Under the pieces are notes generated by a model. It saw only the letters and a list, made by a program, of their open reading frames with translations, ran no database searches and was not told where the DNA came from. 64,000 nt of DNA from the NCBI GenBank assembly GCA_947497895.1, contig CANMIL010000008.1:62001-126000 (forward strand), in the 5' to 3' direction. The stretch's first letter is position 1; each line of letters opens with the position of its first letter. The translations under genes were made by a program, and so were the position numbers. Below are positions 8,613 through 19,533 of the stretch, in pieces. The stretch is from an uncultured Tenacibaculum sp. Its GTDB lineage: Bacteria; Bacteroidota; Bacteroidia; Flavobacteriales; Flavobacteriaceae.

Positions 8613-11340
8613 CGTTATTACAATCTTTATTTTTTTCCTTCTTCTTCTCATAAATGATTATACTGGATATTCTCAATACACCTATAAAGAACTTTTAGAA
8701 CTTGATAAAAAAATTAGAATAACAGAAGCATACGCTGATAGTATTCTATCTACTTTTAAAAAAAAAGATGCTCTATTTGCAAAAAATGTTCATGGTTTTT
8801 CTTATTTCTTTTATCGAGAAAGAAAAAATTACGATTTAGCTATAAGATATGGAATTATAGAAAAAAACACTTTTGAAGATCTAAGATTAAACAATAAAGA
8901 GTATAACAATATACTTTATAATCTTGGAAAAATTCATTTTTTGAAACTTAATTTCACAGAAGCTATCTCATATTTTGATAAAGCTATTAAATCCAATAAG
9001 TTCCCAAAAAAAGTAGCTCAATCCTATTGTCAAATGGCAAGATGCTACAGGACTTTAGGAGATTATTACAGGTCCATTAATTACTACTCCAAAGGGTTAC
9101 CTTTGCTTTTAAAACACGGAAGTAAACAAAGCTATATTGCTCATAGCGCATTACTTGCAGCCACTTGTAACACCTTAAACACTGAGGAAAGTGTTAATCT
9201 CGGGTTATTTTATTTACAAAAAGCCGATAGTCTCTTGAAATCCTTAAATAATATTGAACTTCGCAAAAAGCAAGCCTATACAATTAACACTAACTTCGCC
9301 AATTTATACTCACTAAAACATAATTATAATTATAACAAGGCGAAATATTATTACATCAATAATATTATTCAAGCTCAAAAAGAAAAAAACAATAAAGAAC
9401 TTGCCCTAAACTTTTTAAATTTGGGAGAACTTTATTCAAAAAATAAAAATGATAGCGCTTTAATTCATTTAAAAAAAAGCTTAGCTTATGATAAAGAAAA
9501 CTTATTCAAGTTTGAAACCTATAAAATTCTTGCACGTCTTTATTCTTTACAAAAAGACTACCGAAATTCGGCAGACTATTCTCTCAAATCAATATATAAC
9601 TGTTTAAAAATAAAAGAAACCACCGATTTTGACAATATATCTGGTAGAGATATTATTAATGCCAAAGAAAAAAACTCTCTATTCCAAGCTTTACAACTGA
9701 AAGTCACTACTTCTATAAACATTTATGAAGAAACGAAAGAAAGTATTTATCTGAAAGAAGCTATTGAAACAGTTCTATTTACAAAACGAGCAGCATACAC
9801 CTTACAACAAAACACTACTGAAACAAGTAGTAAGTATATATGGTTAGAGGAAGTATCTAAAATCTTTAATCTAGGAATTTATGCTGCATCTATTTTGGAA
9901 AACCCAACATTGATTTTCAGGTTGATGGAACAAAACAAGGCCTTTATTTTAAATCAAAATATACTTTTAAAAAGAGAATATTTAAATCTTCCTATTGAAC
10001 TAAAACTAAAGAATAATGAGTTTAAGAAAAGTATCTTAAACTTAGAAAGCACTATTGACTCTCTTGAAATATCAAAAGAAAGAAGTATAATATTAGACCT
10101 AAAAAATAGATATCAAAACTTTCGAGATTCGATTAATCTAATTTACCCTGAATACCTACCCCTCGATCAAAAAATAGAACCAGTAACTTTAGAAATGGTA
10201 AAAAAAGGTTTGAATAAAAATGATGTTGTTATAAGCTTCTCTGTAAACAATATAAAAATTGGTGATGAGAAATCCAGTTTAATTGGTTTGGCGATTACAA
10301 AAGAAAAAACGATACCTTTTAAAATTCCAGATAGTGATAAAACTATAGAGAATCTAAGCACATATAGAAAACTTCTTTCCTCTCCCTTAAAAACAAAAGA
10401 AGAATTAAATGAATTTAAATCAGTTGCATATTTCCTATATAATCAGTTATTTCCAACTCCAGAAATTAAAGAGCTTATTAAAGATAAGGATGTGCTCATC
10501 GTGCCAGATGTTAGTATGGAAAACACTCCGCTCGAAGCTTTAATTTCGAAAAAAGGTTCATTTCGTTATTTGATCGAAGATTGTAATATTAGTTATGCTT
10601 ATTCGTTAACTTTTTCAGAATTAAATAAAGATATTATTAGAGAGACCAGTAATAGCATCTCTTTTTATTCTCCAATAAAATTCAATAACTCCATTATTTC
10701 TTCACTTCCTTTTACCGAAAAGGAGTCTAATGGTATTGAAAATATAATTAGTGGAAATTTCCTTCAATTCGATAATGCCAATAAAAGTAACTTTTTAAAA
10801 AATAGTGCGAATTCAAAGATTATTCATCTAGCGACTCATGCTGATGCTAGTGATAATCCTCAAATTCAGTTTTACGATTCTATTTTACCCTTACATGAAT
10901 TATACACTTATAAAAACAACGCAGATTTAGTTGTTTTAAGTGCTTGTGAAACCAATTTAGGTGAAATTAAAAAAGGCGAAGGCGTATTAAGCTTAGCCAG
11001 AGGTTTTTTCCATTCTGGAGCTAACTCAGTAGTTTCTTCTCTTTGGAAAATTAATGATGCCAGTACTTCAGAAATCATGACTGATTTTTATAAAAATCTC
11101 AAAGACAATCAATCCAAAACTTTGGCTCTTAATAATGCTAAAAGGTCTTACCTCAAAAACCATAGTCTTTCTGAAAAATCACCTTATTACTGGGCTTCTT
11201 TTGTTTTGATTGGTGACACCAATCCTGTTTTTGAAAGTAATATTGTTTTATATATTTCCATTATCCTTACTTTTATTGTTTTAGTATTTCTTTTCTTAAG
11301 GAGAAAAGTTGTAAAACATAAAAAACATGAAGCAAAGTAG
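8599..11340 (+). CDS. Secreted TPR-CHAT protease-like membrane protein (array copy 4)
   Basis: 913 residues, with the same signal-peptide coding sequence as copies 3 and 7, but after GYSQ it switches to a second N-terminal type (YTYKELLELDKKIRITEAYADS). The TPR part and the following helical part (FTKRAAYTLQQNTTETSSKY, ILENPTLIFRLMEQNKAFIL) form a family shared only with copy 7. The CHAT dyad is H747/C783. The 3' end carries the RRKVVKHKKHEAK tail, and its last 14 bases contain the ATG of copy 5. Compared with copies 1-3, the N-terminal half is clearly a different lineage joined to the common CHAT half. Confidence 0.92.
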   Translation: MKQSSVITIFIFFLLLLINDYTGYSQYTYKELLELDKKIRITEAYADSILSTFKKKDALFAKNVHGFSYFFYRERKNYDLAIRYGIIEKNTFEDLRLNNKEYNNILYNLGKIHFLKLNFTEAISYFDKAIKSNKFPKKVAQSYCQMARCYRTLGDYYRSINYYSKGLPLLLKHGSKQSYIAHSALLAATCNTLNTEESVNLGLFYLQKADSLLKSLNNIELRKKQAYTINTNFANLYSLKHNYNYNKAKYYYINNIIQAQKEKNNKELALNFLNLGELYSKNKNDSALIHLKKSLAYDKENLFKFETYKILARLYSLQKDYRNSADYSLKSIYNCLKIKETTDFDNISGRDIINAKEKNSLFQALQLKVTTSINIYEETKESIYLKEAIETVLFTKRAAYTLQQNTTETSSKYIWLEEVSKIFNLGIYAASILENPTLIFRLMEQNKAFILNQNILLKREYLNLPIELKLKNNEFKKSILNLESTIDSLEISKERSIILDLKNRYQNFRDSINLIYPEYLPLDQKIEPVTLEMVKKGLNKNDVVISFSVNNIKIGDEKSSLIGLAITKEKTIPFKIPDSDKTIENLSTYRKLLSSPLKTKEELNEFKSVAYFLYNQLFPTPEIKELIKDKDVLIVPDVSMENTPLEALISKKGSFRYLIEDCNISYAYSLTFSELNKDIIRETSNSISFYSPIKFNNSIISSLPFTEKESNGIENIISGNFLQFDNANKSNFLKNSANSKIIHLATHADASDNPQIQFYDSILPLHELYTYKNNADLVVLSACETNLGEIKKGEGVLSLARGFFHSGANSVVSSLWKINDASTSEIMTDFYKNLKDNQSKTLALNNAKRSYLKNHSLSEKSPYYWASFVLIGDTNPVFESNIVLYISIILTFIVLVFLFLRRKVVKHKKHEAK

Positions 11341-14068
11341 CGTTATTACAATCTTTATTTTTTTCCTTCTTCTTCTCGTAAATGATTATACTGGATATTC
11401 TCAATACACCTATAAAGAACTTTTAGAACTTGATAAAAAAAATAGAATAACCGAAATTTACACTGATAGTATTCTATCTAGTATTGAAAAAAAAGATGTC
11501 CTATTTGCGAAGAATGCTCACGGCTTTTCTTTTTTCTTCTATAAAGTACAGAAAAAATATGACCTTGCCATAAAATATGGAAAAATCGAAGTAAAGACTC
11601 TTGATAGCTTAAATATTATTAATGAAGATCACACCAATGCATATTATAATTTAGGTAAGTTCCACACTGTTAAAGACATGCACTTTGAAGCCGTAAAATA
11701 TTATAAAAAAGCTATAAAATCAAACAAAGATATTCTTAAAGTAGCTCAATCTTATTGTCAATTAGGAGAATGCTATTTTAGAATGGGAGATTATTACAAA
11801 TCACTAGATTTTTACTTAAAAGGAATACCTTTAATAGAAAAGCATGGAACAAAAAAAAGCACTATAATTCATTATCTCTATTTTTCTTTCAACTGTAATC
11901 AGATGAATACTTATAGAAGCGCAAAATTGGGTATAGAATTTCTTAAAAAAGGCGATAGTATAATAAAAAACACACCTAATCACAATATAAGAACACCCGT
12001 AATTTGCAGTCTTTATGGAAGTCTAGCCAATCTATACTCCCTCAAATATTTTTATGATTTTAAAAAAGCAATTTTTTTTTATTCAAAAGCCATAAAAGCG
12101 GCTTTAAAACAACAAGATTCTGCTGCTATCGCTAATAACCTTCTTAACTTAGGTGAATTATACCTAAACAAAGGAAATGACAGTTCTATTCACTTTTTTA
12201 ATAAAAGTATTGTTCATGACATTAAAAAATTTGATGTCAACGAAACATATCGCAATATTGCTCAATACTTTCAAATTAAAAACGAAAACGTAAGGGCTTT
12301 AGTAAACATTCAAAAATCTATAAACTACAATTTTAAAGTAACAAACAATAATAAGATAATTGAATTGCCAATATCGAAAATTTTAAATATTCAATATAAA
12401 AAATCTAGTATTAGAGCTTTAAGAGCAAAATCAGAAATACTCCTTAAACTCTACTTAAAAACAAAGAAAAAAACATACTTACACGAGGTACTTAAAAATG
12501 TAAGAATATCCAACAGATTTGTTTCCATAGTGAATCAATATAATTCAGAAATAAGCTCTAAGTTCCTTTGGAGAGAAGAAGTTTCAGAAAACTTTTCACT
12601 AGGTATTTATGCTGCTTATTTATTAGATGAGACTTTCTCTATTTTCGAATTTATGGAGGCCAACAAAGCTTTTTTACTCTCTCAAGACATTGAAGCTAAA
12701 AAACAATTTTTAAATCTTCCCTCAGAATTGGTTTATGAAAACAATACCCATAAGAAAAATATATTAAAATTAGAAGAACAAAAAGGCTCCTTGAATAAGT
12801 TTCCGTTGAGAGATTCTCTTTTTACTTTAAAAGAAAAACACCAAAACTTTCGAGACTCGATTAATTTAATTTATCCAGAATATCTATCCCTCGATCAAAA
12901 TATCAAACCAGTAACGTTAGAAATGGTAAAAAACGATTTAGATAAAAGTGATGTTGTTATAAGTTTCTCAGTTAACAACATAAAAATCGGTGATGAGAAA
13001 TCCAGTTTAATTGGTTTAGTAATTACTAAAGACAAAATAATTCCTTTTAAAACTCCTGAAAGCGAAAAGACTATAGAGGGTCTTAATACATACAGGAAAC
13101 TTCTTTCCACTCCTTTAAAAACAAAAGAAGAATTAAATCAATTTAAATCGACTGCATATTTTCTATATAATCAGTTGTTTCCAACTCAAGAAATTAAAGA
13201 GCTTATTAAAGATAAGAATGTGCTCATCGTGCCAGATGTTAGTATGGAAAACACTCCGCTCGAAGCTTTAATTTCGAAAAAAGGTTCATTTCGTTATTTG
13301 ATCGAAGATTGTAATATTAGTTACGCTTATTCATTAACTTTTTCGGAACTAAACAAAGACATTATTAGAAAGACAAATAATAATATTTCATTATATTCTC
13401 CTATAAAATTCAATAAAACCAATACTTCTTCACTTCCATTTACCGAAAAAGAATCTAATGATATTGAAAATATAATTAGTGGAAATTTCCATCAATTCGA
13501 TAATGCCAATAAAAGTAACTTTTTAAAAAATAGTGCGAATTCAAAGATTATTCATCTAGCGACTCATGCTGATGCTAGTGGCAATCCTCAAATTCAGTTT
13601 TACGACTCTATTTTACCATTGCATGAATTGTACACCTACAAAAACAACGCCGATTTAGTGGTTTTAAGTGCTTGTGAAACCAACCTTGGAGAAATTAAAA
13701 AAGGCGAAGGAGTATTAAGCTTAGCCAGAGGTTTTTTCCATTCTGGAGCTAACTCGGTAGTTTCTTCTCTTTGGAGAATTAATGACGCTAGTACTTCTGA
13801 AATCATGACTGATTTTTATAAAAATTTAAAAGACAATCAATCTAAAACTTTAGCACTTAATAACGCCAAAAGATCTTACTTGAGAAACCATAGTCTTTCT
13901 GAAAAATCACCTTATTATTGGGCGTCATTTATATTAATCGGCGACACCAATCCTGTTTTTGAAAGTAATTTCGTTTTATATACTTCCATTATCCTTATTT
14001 TTATTGTTTTGGTATTTCTTTTCTTGGGAAAAAGAATTACGAAACATATAAAACATGATACAAAATAA
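11327..14068 (+). CDS. Secreted TPR-CHAT protease-like membrane protein (array copy 5)
   Basis: 913 residues. It begins with the YTYKELLELDKK N-terminal type, but around residues 55-65, just after HGFSFFFY, it changes to the other type: LAIKYGKIEVKTLDSLNI resembles copy 1. It is thus a direct mosaic of the two N-terminal families. The later part (NVRISNRFVSIVNQYNSE) is shared with copies 2 and 8. The CHAT dyad is H747/C783. The C-terminal anchor is followed by GKRITKHIKHDTK, the tail form always paired with a following gene that starts MIQNN. The 14-bp overlap with copy 6 is kept. Confidence 0.92.
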   Translation: MKQSSVITIFIFFLLLLVNDYTGYSQYTYKELLELDKKNRITEIYTDSILSSIEKKDVLFAKNAHGFSFFFYKVQKKYDLAIKYGKIEVKTLDSLNIINEDHTNAYYNLGKFHTVKDMHFEAVKYYKKAIKSNKDILKVAQSYCQLGECYFRMGDYYKSLDFYLKGIPLIEKHGTKKSTIIHYLYFSFNCNQMNTYRSAKLGIEFLKKGDSIIKNTPNHNIRTPVICSLYGSLANLYSLKYFYDFKKAIFFYSKAIKAALKQQDSAAIANNLLNLGELYLNKGNDSSIHFFNKSIVHDIKKFDVNETYRNIAQYFQIKNENVRALVNIQKSINYNFKVTNNNKIIELPISKILNIQYKKSSIRALRAKSEILLKLYLKTKKKTYLHEVLKNVRISNRFVSIVNQYNSEISSKFLWREEVSENFSLGIYAAYLLDETFSIFEFMEANKAFLLSQDIEAKKQFLNLPSELVYENNTHKKNILKLEEQKGSLNKFPLRDSLFTLKEKHQNFRDSINLIYPEYLSLDQNIKPVTLEMVKNDLDKSDVVISFSVNNIKIGDEKSSLIGLVITKDKIIPFKTPESEKTIEGLNTYRKLLSTPLKTKEELNQFKSTAYFLYNQLFPTQEIKELIKDKNVLIVPDVSMENTPLEALISKKGSFRYLIEDCNISYAYSLTFSELNKDIIRKTNNNISLYSPIKFNKTNTSSLPFTEKESNDIENIISGNFHQFDNANKSNFLKNSANSKIIHLATHADASGNPQIQFYDSILPLHELYTYKNNADLVVLSACETNLGEIKKGEGVLSLARGFFHSGANSVVSSLWRINDASTSEIMTDFYKNLKDNQSKTLALNNAKRSYLRNHSLSEKSPYYWASFILIGDTNPVFESNFVLYTSIILIFIVLVFLFLGKRITKHIKHDTK

Positions 14069-16802
14069 TGCTCCTAAAATATTTATTTTTCTCTTTCTTC
14101 TTCTCGTAAATGATTATACTGGATATTCTCAATACACCTATAAAGAACTTTTAGAACTTGATAAAAAAAATAGAATAACCGAAATTTACGCTGATAGTAT
14201 TCTATCTAGTTTTGAAAAAAAAGATGCCCTATTTGCGAAGAATGCTCACGGCTTTTCGTTTTTTTTCTACAAAAGTCGAAAAAATTTTGACTTAGGTATT
14301 AAATATGGCCTCATTGAGAAATCTGTTTTGGAAAGCCTACGACTTAATAATTCCGATTATTCTAACATTCTTTACAATATCGGCAATTATAATTTTTTAA
14401 AAAAGAAATATAATATTGCTTTAGATTTTTATAATAAGTCAATAAATTCAAATGCTTCAAAATTTAAATCAGCTCAATCTTATTGTCAAGTTGGGTACAT
14501 ATATTTTCTTCAAGGAGACTATCACAAATCACTTAACTATTATTTAAAAGGACTGCCTTTGATTGAAAAGCATGGGACTATTAAAAGTCTTTTAGCTCAT
14601 TCTATTAATTTCGCACTCGTATGTAATAAATTAAACTCGAAAGAAAGCATTACTCAGGGCTTGTACTACCTAAATAACATAGATAGTATTATTAAAATAA
14701 ACCCAAACACCTCCTTCAATAATGCTCATCTATACAACCTTCAAAACGGTTTCGGAAATCTTTACACCTCGAATCATTTCTTGAACTCAAAAAAAGCAAA
14801 TTTCCATTATAATAAAGGTTTGAACTTGGCTAAAAAACTGAACGACCACTACCTTACATCAATTATCTATTCCAATCTAGGTGAATTATATTTAAAAATG
14901 AAAAACGATAGCTCTCTATATTATTTCAGTAAAAGCCTATCTTTTAATTTAAACGGAGAGTCCATAGCGAACGAAACACATAAAAACATTTCTTTATTTT
15001 ATTTAGAGAAAAGTGAGCTAAAAAAATCATTAAAGCATATTGAACAATCTTTAAACCTCAGCTTTTCTATTAAAGCAAACTCGCAGTTAGAAATACTAAC
15101 TTCTGAAGAGCTTTTAAAAACTGAGGATATGCGAGTCACTGTTTCCTCCTTAAGCCTAAAATCAAAAATATTATATAACTTATATATAGAAAAAAAAGAT
15201 ACCGTTTTTCTTGAAGAACTAATAAAAAACTCTTACTTCCTAAATAAATTTGTTACACTTTTAATAAACTATAACACCACAGAAACAGACACCAAATTCC
15301 TTTGGAGAGAAGAAATTTCAGAAAACTTTACTCTCGGGGTAAAAGCTGCATATTTACTGAATGACACGGATACAATGTTCGAATTTATGGAATCTAACAA
15401 GGCTTTTTTACTCTCTCAAGACATAAATACAAAAAAAAAGCTGCTAAATATACCTGAAGAAGTCAGTTATAAGAACATCGAGTTAAAAAGAAAGATTCTA
15501 AATTTGGAAGAAAAAACAAATACATTTCAAGTTTCATCACAACAAGATTCCTTATTTAAACTAAAAGAAAAATACCAGAATTTTCGAGATTCGATTAACC
15601 TAATTTATCCAGAATACTTATCCCTGGATCAAAAAATTGAGCCAACAACTTTAGAAACAGTAAAAAAAGGTTTGAATAAAAATGATGTTGTTATAAGTTT
15701 CTCAGTTAACAAAATAAAAATCGGTGATGAGAAATCCAGTTTAATTGGTTTGGCAATTACAAAAGAAAAAACGATACCTTTTAAAATTCCAGATAGTGAT
15801 AAGACCATAAAAAGTCTAAGGATATATAGAAAACTTCTTTCCTCTCCCTTAAAAACAAAAAAAGAATTAAACGAATTTAAATCAGTTGCATATTTCCTAT
15901 ATAATCAGTTATTTCCAACTCCAGAAATTAAAGAGCTTATTAAAGATAAGGATGTGCTCATCGTGCCAGATGTTAGTATGGAAAACACTCCGCTCGAAGC
16001 TTTAATTTCGAAAAAAGGTTCATTTCGTTATTTGATTGAAGATTGTAGTATTAGTTATGCTTATTCGCTAACTTTTTCAGAATTAAATAAAGATGTTATT
16101 AGAAAGACTAGTAATGATATCTCTTTTTATTCTCCTATAAAATTCGATAAAACTACTATTTCTTCTCTACCTTTTACAGAAAAAGAGTCTAATGATATTG
16201 AAAGCATCTTATCTGGAGATTTTTATCAATTCGATAATGCCAATAAAAGTAACTTTTTAAAAAATAGTGTGAATTCAAAGATTATTCATCTAGCGACTCA
16301 TGCCAATGCTAGTGGTAATCCTCAAATTCAGTTTTACGACTCTATTTTACCATTGCACGAATTATACACCTACAAAAACAATGCAGATTTAGTGGTTTTA
16401 AGTGCTTGTGAAACCAACCTTGGAGAAATTAAAAAAGGCGAAGGAGTATTAAGCTTAGCCAGAGGTTTTTTCCATTCTGGAGCTAACTCAGTAGTTTCTT
16501 CTCTTTGGAAAATTAATGATGCTAGTACTTCAGAAATCATGACTGATTTTTATAAAAATTTAAAGGATAATCAATCTAAAACTTTGGCTCTTAATAACGC
16601 CAAAAGGTCTTACCTCAAAAAACATAGACTTTCTGAAAAATCACCTTACTACTGGGCTTCTTTTGTTTTGATTGGGGATACCAATCCTGTTTTTGAAAGT
16701 AATATTGTTTTATATATTTCCATTATCCTTACTTTTATTGTTTTAGTATTTCTTTTCTTAAGGAGAAAAGTTGTAAAACATAAAAAACATGAAGCAAAGT
16801 AG
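14055..16802 (+). CDS. Secreted TPR-CHAT protease-like membrane protein (array copy 6)
   Basis: 915 residues. The first ~15 residues follow the MIQNNAPK form, but within the signal peptide the DNA changes to the form that leads into YTYKELLELDKK, so one breakpoint lies inside the signal-peptide coding region. Its TPR part (GNYNFLKKKYNIALDFYNKS) is unlike any other copy in the window. The segment around EFMESNKAFLLSQDINTKKK and the following ~80 residues match copy 1. The CHAT dyad is H749/C785, and the C-terminal anchor is followed by RRKVVKHKKHEAK. It ends in the usual 14-bp overlap with copy 7. Confidence 0.92.
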   Translation: MIQNNAPKIFIFLFLLLVNDYTGYSQYTYKELLELDKKNRITEIYADSILSSFEKKDALFAKNAHGFSFFFYKSRKNFDLGIKYGLIEKSVLESLRLNNSDYSNILYNIGNYNFLKKKYNIALDFYNKSINSNASKFKSAQSYCQVGYIYFLQGDYHKSLNYYLKGLPLIEKHGTIKSLLAHSINFALVCNKLNSKESITQGLYYLNNIDSIIKINPNTSFNNAHLYNLQNGFGNLYTSNHFLNSKKANFHYNKGLNLAKKLNDHYLTSIIYSNLGELYLKMKNDSSLYYFSKSLSFNLNGESIANETHKNISLFYLEKSELKKSLKHIEQSLNLSFSIKANSQLEILTSEELLKTEDMRVTVSSLSLKSKILYNLYIEKKDTVFLEELIKNSYFLNKFVTLLINYNTTETDTKFLWREEISENFTLGVKAAYLLNDTDTMFEFMESNKAFLLSQDINTKKKLLNIPEEVSYKNIELKRKILNLEEKTNTFQVSSQQDSLFKLKEKYQNFRDSINLIYPEYLSLDQKIEPTTLETVKKGLNKNDVVISFSVNKIKIGDEKSSLIGLAITKEKTIPFKIPDSDKTIKSLRIYRKLLSSPLKTKKELNEFKSVAYFLYNQLFPTPEIKELIKDKDVLIVPDVSMENTPLEALISKKGSFRYLIEDCSISYAYSLTFSELNKDVIRKTSNDISFYSPIKFDKTTISSLPFTEKESNDIESILSGDFYQFDNANKSNFLKNSVNSKIIHLATHANASGNPQIQFYDSILPLHELYTYKNNADLVVLSACETNLGEIKKGEGVLSLARGFFHSGANSVVSSLWKINDASTSEIMTDFYKNLKDNQSKTLALNNAKRSYLKKHRLSEKSPYYWASFVLIGDTNPVFESNIVLYISIILTFIVLVFLFLRRKVVKHKKHEAK

Positions 16803-19533
16803 CGTTATTACAATCTTTATTTTTTTCCTTCTTCTTCTCATAAATGATTATACTGGATATTCTCAATTTAAAAATTATAAGGAAGTTATCGAATTAAACA
16901 AAAATCAAAAGGTAACTGAAAAAGTAGTTGATAGTATTCTAAAAACTTATACTAATAGAAACAAATCATTTGCTAACGTTGCCCATAGTTTTTCTTTTTT
17001 CTTCTATAAAGTACAGAAAAAATATGACCTTGCTATAAAATATGGTTTAATAGAAAAAAACACTTTTGAAGATCTAAGATTAAACAATAAAGAGTATAAC
17101 AATATACTTTATAATCTAGGCAAGTATCATTTTTTTCAATTTCAGTATGCGAAAGCAATTAATTATTTTGAGCAAGCAATTAATTCAAATCAATTTCCTA
17201 AAAAAGTAGCCCAGTCTTATTGTCAAATGGCAAGATGCTATAGAGCTTTAGGTGATTACTACAAATCAATCAATTACTACGCGAAAGGACTTCCTTTATT
17301 GTTAAAGCTCGGAAAAAAAGAAAGTTATATTTTTCACAGTGTTCTAGTAGCTGAAACCTGTAACAAAATTAACTCCAAAGGGAGTGTTAATCTAGGGCTC
17401 TTATATTTAGAAAAAGCGGACAGTATTTCCAAAAACTTAACTAATATTGACGTCTACAGAAGACAAGCTTATGGAATAAACACCAATTTTGGGAATTTAT
17501 ATTCTCTTAAACACAAGTATAATTATAAAAAGGCAAAACACTATTATCGTAAAAACATAAACCTAGCTAACAAGGAAAAAAACAACAAAGAATTAACAAT
17601 CGCATATTTAAACTTAGGAGAACTATATACAAACAGAAACAACGATAGTGCTCTAATCTACTTACGAAGAAGTTTATTTTTTGACAAAAAGAACCTATTC
17701 AAATTTGAAACATGCAAAAACCTAGCACTTTTCTATTCTCAGAAAAAGCAATATCTAAAAGCAATAGATTACTGCAATCAATCTTTATACAACTGCCTAA
17801 AAAAAGATGAGGACACCAACTTTGATAAGATAATTACATCAGATATAATTAATGCCACAGAAAAAGCACCATTATTTCAAGCTTTAGAAATAAAAACTAA
17901 AGCTTTAGTTAATTTATACTTCCAGACTAAGAAACATCTTTTCTTGAAAGAAGCTATTAAAACAGTTCTGTTTACAAAACGAGCAGCACACATCTTACAA
18001 CAAAATACTTCTGAAACAGACAGTAAGTATATATGGTTAGAGGAAGTTTCTAAAATCTTTAATTTAGGGATTTATGCTGCATCTATTTTGGAAAACCCTA
18101 CATTGATTTTCGAGTTAATGGAACAAAACAAGGCCTTTATTTTAAATCAAAATATACTTTTAAAAAAAGAATATTTAAATCTACCTATTGAAATAAAGCT
18201 AAAAAATATCGAGTTCAAGAAAAACATCTTAAACATAGAAAGTAAAATAGATTCTCTTGAAATATCAAAAGAACGAAGTATAATATTAGACCTAAAAAAT
18301 AGATATCAGAACTTTAAGGATTCCATTAATATAATTTACCCAGAATACCTTTCTCTTTACCAAAAAATTGAGCCAACAACTTTAGAAAAAGTAAAAAAAG
18401 GTTTGAATAAAAATGATGTTGTTATAAGTTTCTCTGTTAATAACATAAAAATTGGTGATGAAAAATCCAGCTTAATTGGTTTAGCTATTACAAAAGATAA
18501 AAGAATACCTTTTAAAATTTCTGAAAGTGACAAAACCATAGAAAGTTTAAATATATACCGAAAACTTCTTTCTACTCCTTTAAAAACAAAAAAAGAATTA
18601 AACGAATTTAAATCAGTTTCGTATTTCCTATACAATCAATTATTTCCAACTCCAGAAATTAAAGAGCTTATAAAAAATAAGGATGTAATAATTGTCCCAG
18701 ATGTTAGCATGGAGAACACTCCTTTAGAAGCTCTAATTTCTGAGAAAGATTCATTACATTTCTTGGTCGAAGATTGTAATATTAGTTATGCTTATTCGTT
18801 AACCTTCTCTGAATTGAACAAGGACGTCATTAGAAAGACTAGTAATGATATCTCTTTTTACTCTCCTGTAAAATTTGATAATACTTCTATTTCTTCACTT
18901 CCTTTTACAGAAAAGGAATCCAACGATATTGAAAATATAATTAGTGGAAATTTCCACCAATTCGATAATGCCAACAAAAGTAATTTTTTAAAAAATAGTG
19001 CTAATTCAAAGATTATTCATCTAGCGACTCATGCCAATGCTAGCGGCAATCCACGAATTCAATTTTACGATTCTATTCTACCTTTACATGAATTATACAC
19101 CTACAAAAACAATGCAGATTTAGTAGTTCTAAGTGCTTGTGAAACCAATCTTGGAGAAATTAAAAAAGGTGAAGGTGTATTAAGCTTAGCCAGAGGTTTT
19201 TTCCATTCTGGAGCGAACTCAGTAGTTTCTTCTCTTTGGAAAATTAATGATGCTAGTACTTCTGAAATCATGGCTGATTTTTACAAAAACCTAAAAGACA
19301 ATCAATCGAAAACATTGGCTCTTAATAACGCCAAAAGGTCTTACCTAAAAAACCATAGCCTTTCCGAAAAATCACCTTATTACTGGGCCTCTTTTGTTTT
19401 GATTGGTGATACTAATCCTGTTTTTGAAAGCAACATCACTTTACTTACTTCCATTATCCTTACTTTTATTGTTTTAGTATTTCTTTTCTTGGGAAAAAGA
19501 ATTACGAAACATATAAAACATGATACAAAATAA
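16789..19533 (+). CDS. Secreted TPR-CHAT protease-like membrane protein (array copy 7)
   Basis: 914 residues. It starts with the FKNYKEVIELNKNQKVTEK type and changes after HSFSFFFYKVQKKYDLAIKY to the copy 4 type (GLIEKNTFEDLRLNNKEYNN). The swap point is near-identical to that of copy 5 but in the opposite direction. The rest of the N-terminal half follows copy 4 closely (FTKRAAHILQQNTSETDSKY). The CHAT dyad is H748/C784. The tail is GKRITKHIKHDTK, and the next gene starts MIQNN. The 3' end plus the start of copy 8 repeats the copy 1/copy 2 junction almost base for base. Confidence 0.92.
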   Translation: MKQSSVITIFIFFLLLLINDYTGYSQFKNYKEVIELNKNQKVTEKVVDSILKTYTNRNKSFANVAHSFSFFFYKVQKKYDLAIKYGLIEKNTFEDLRLNNKEYNNILYNLGKYHFFQFQYAKAINYFEQAINSNQFPKKVAQSYCQMARCYRALGDYYKSINYYAKGLPLLLKLGKKESYIFHSVLVAETCNKINSKGSVNLGLLYLEKADSISKNLTNIDVYRRQAYGINTNFGNLYSLKHKYNYKKAKHYYRKNINLANKEKNNKELTIAYLNLGELYTNRNNDSALIYLRRSLFFDKKNLFKFETCKNLALFYSQKKQYLKAIDYCNQSLYNCLKKDEDTNFDKIITSDIINATEKAPLFQALEIKTKALVNLYFQTKKHLFLKEAIKTVLFTKRAAHILQQNTSETDSKYIWLEEVSKIFNLGIYAASILENPTLIFELMEQNKAFILNQNILLKKEYLNLPIEIKLKNIEFKKNILNIESKIDSLEISKERSIILDLKNRYQNFKDSINIIYPEYLSLYQKIEPTTLEKVKKGLNKNDVVISFSVNNIKIGDEKSSLIGLAITKDKRIPFKISESDKTIESLNIYRKLLSTPLKTKKELNEFKSVSYFLYNQLFPTPEIKELIKNKDVIIVPDVSMENTPLEALISEKDSLHFLVEDCNISYAYSLTFSELNKDVIRKTSNDISFYSPVKFDNTSISSLPFTEKESNDIENIISGNFHQFDNANKSNFLKNSANSKIIHLATHANASGNPRIQFYDSILPLHELYTYKNNADLVVLSACETNLGEIKKGEGVLSLARGFFHSGANSVVSSLWKINDASTSEIMADFYKNLKDNQSKTLALNNAKRSYLKNHSLSEKSPYYWASFVLIGDTNPVFESNITLLTSIILTFIVLVFLFLGKRITKHIKHDTK

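Noticed and set aside
1962..18635. Repeated minus-strand ORFs of 60-99 codons inside the CHAT genes (for example 1962-2177, 4693-4992, 10167-10361, 12895-13110, 18357-18635)
   Set aside because: They recur at the same place only because the plus-strand genes are homologous; they have no start context or family signs.
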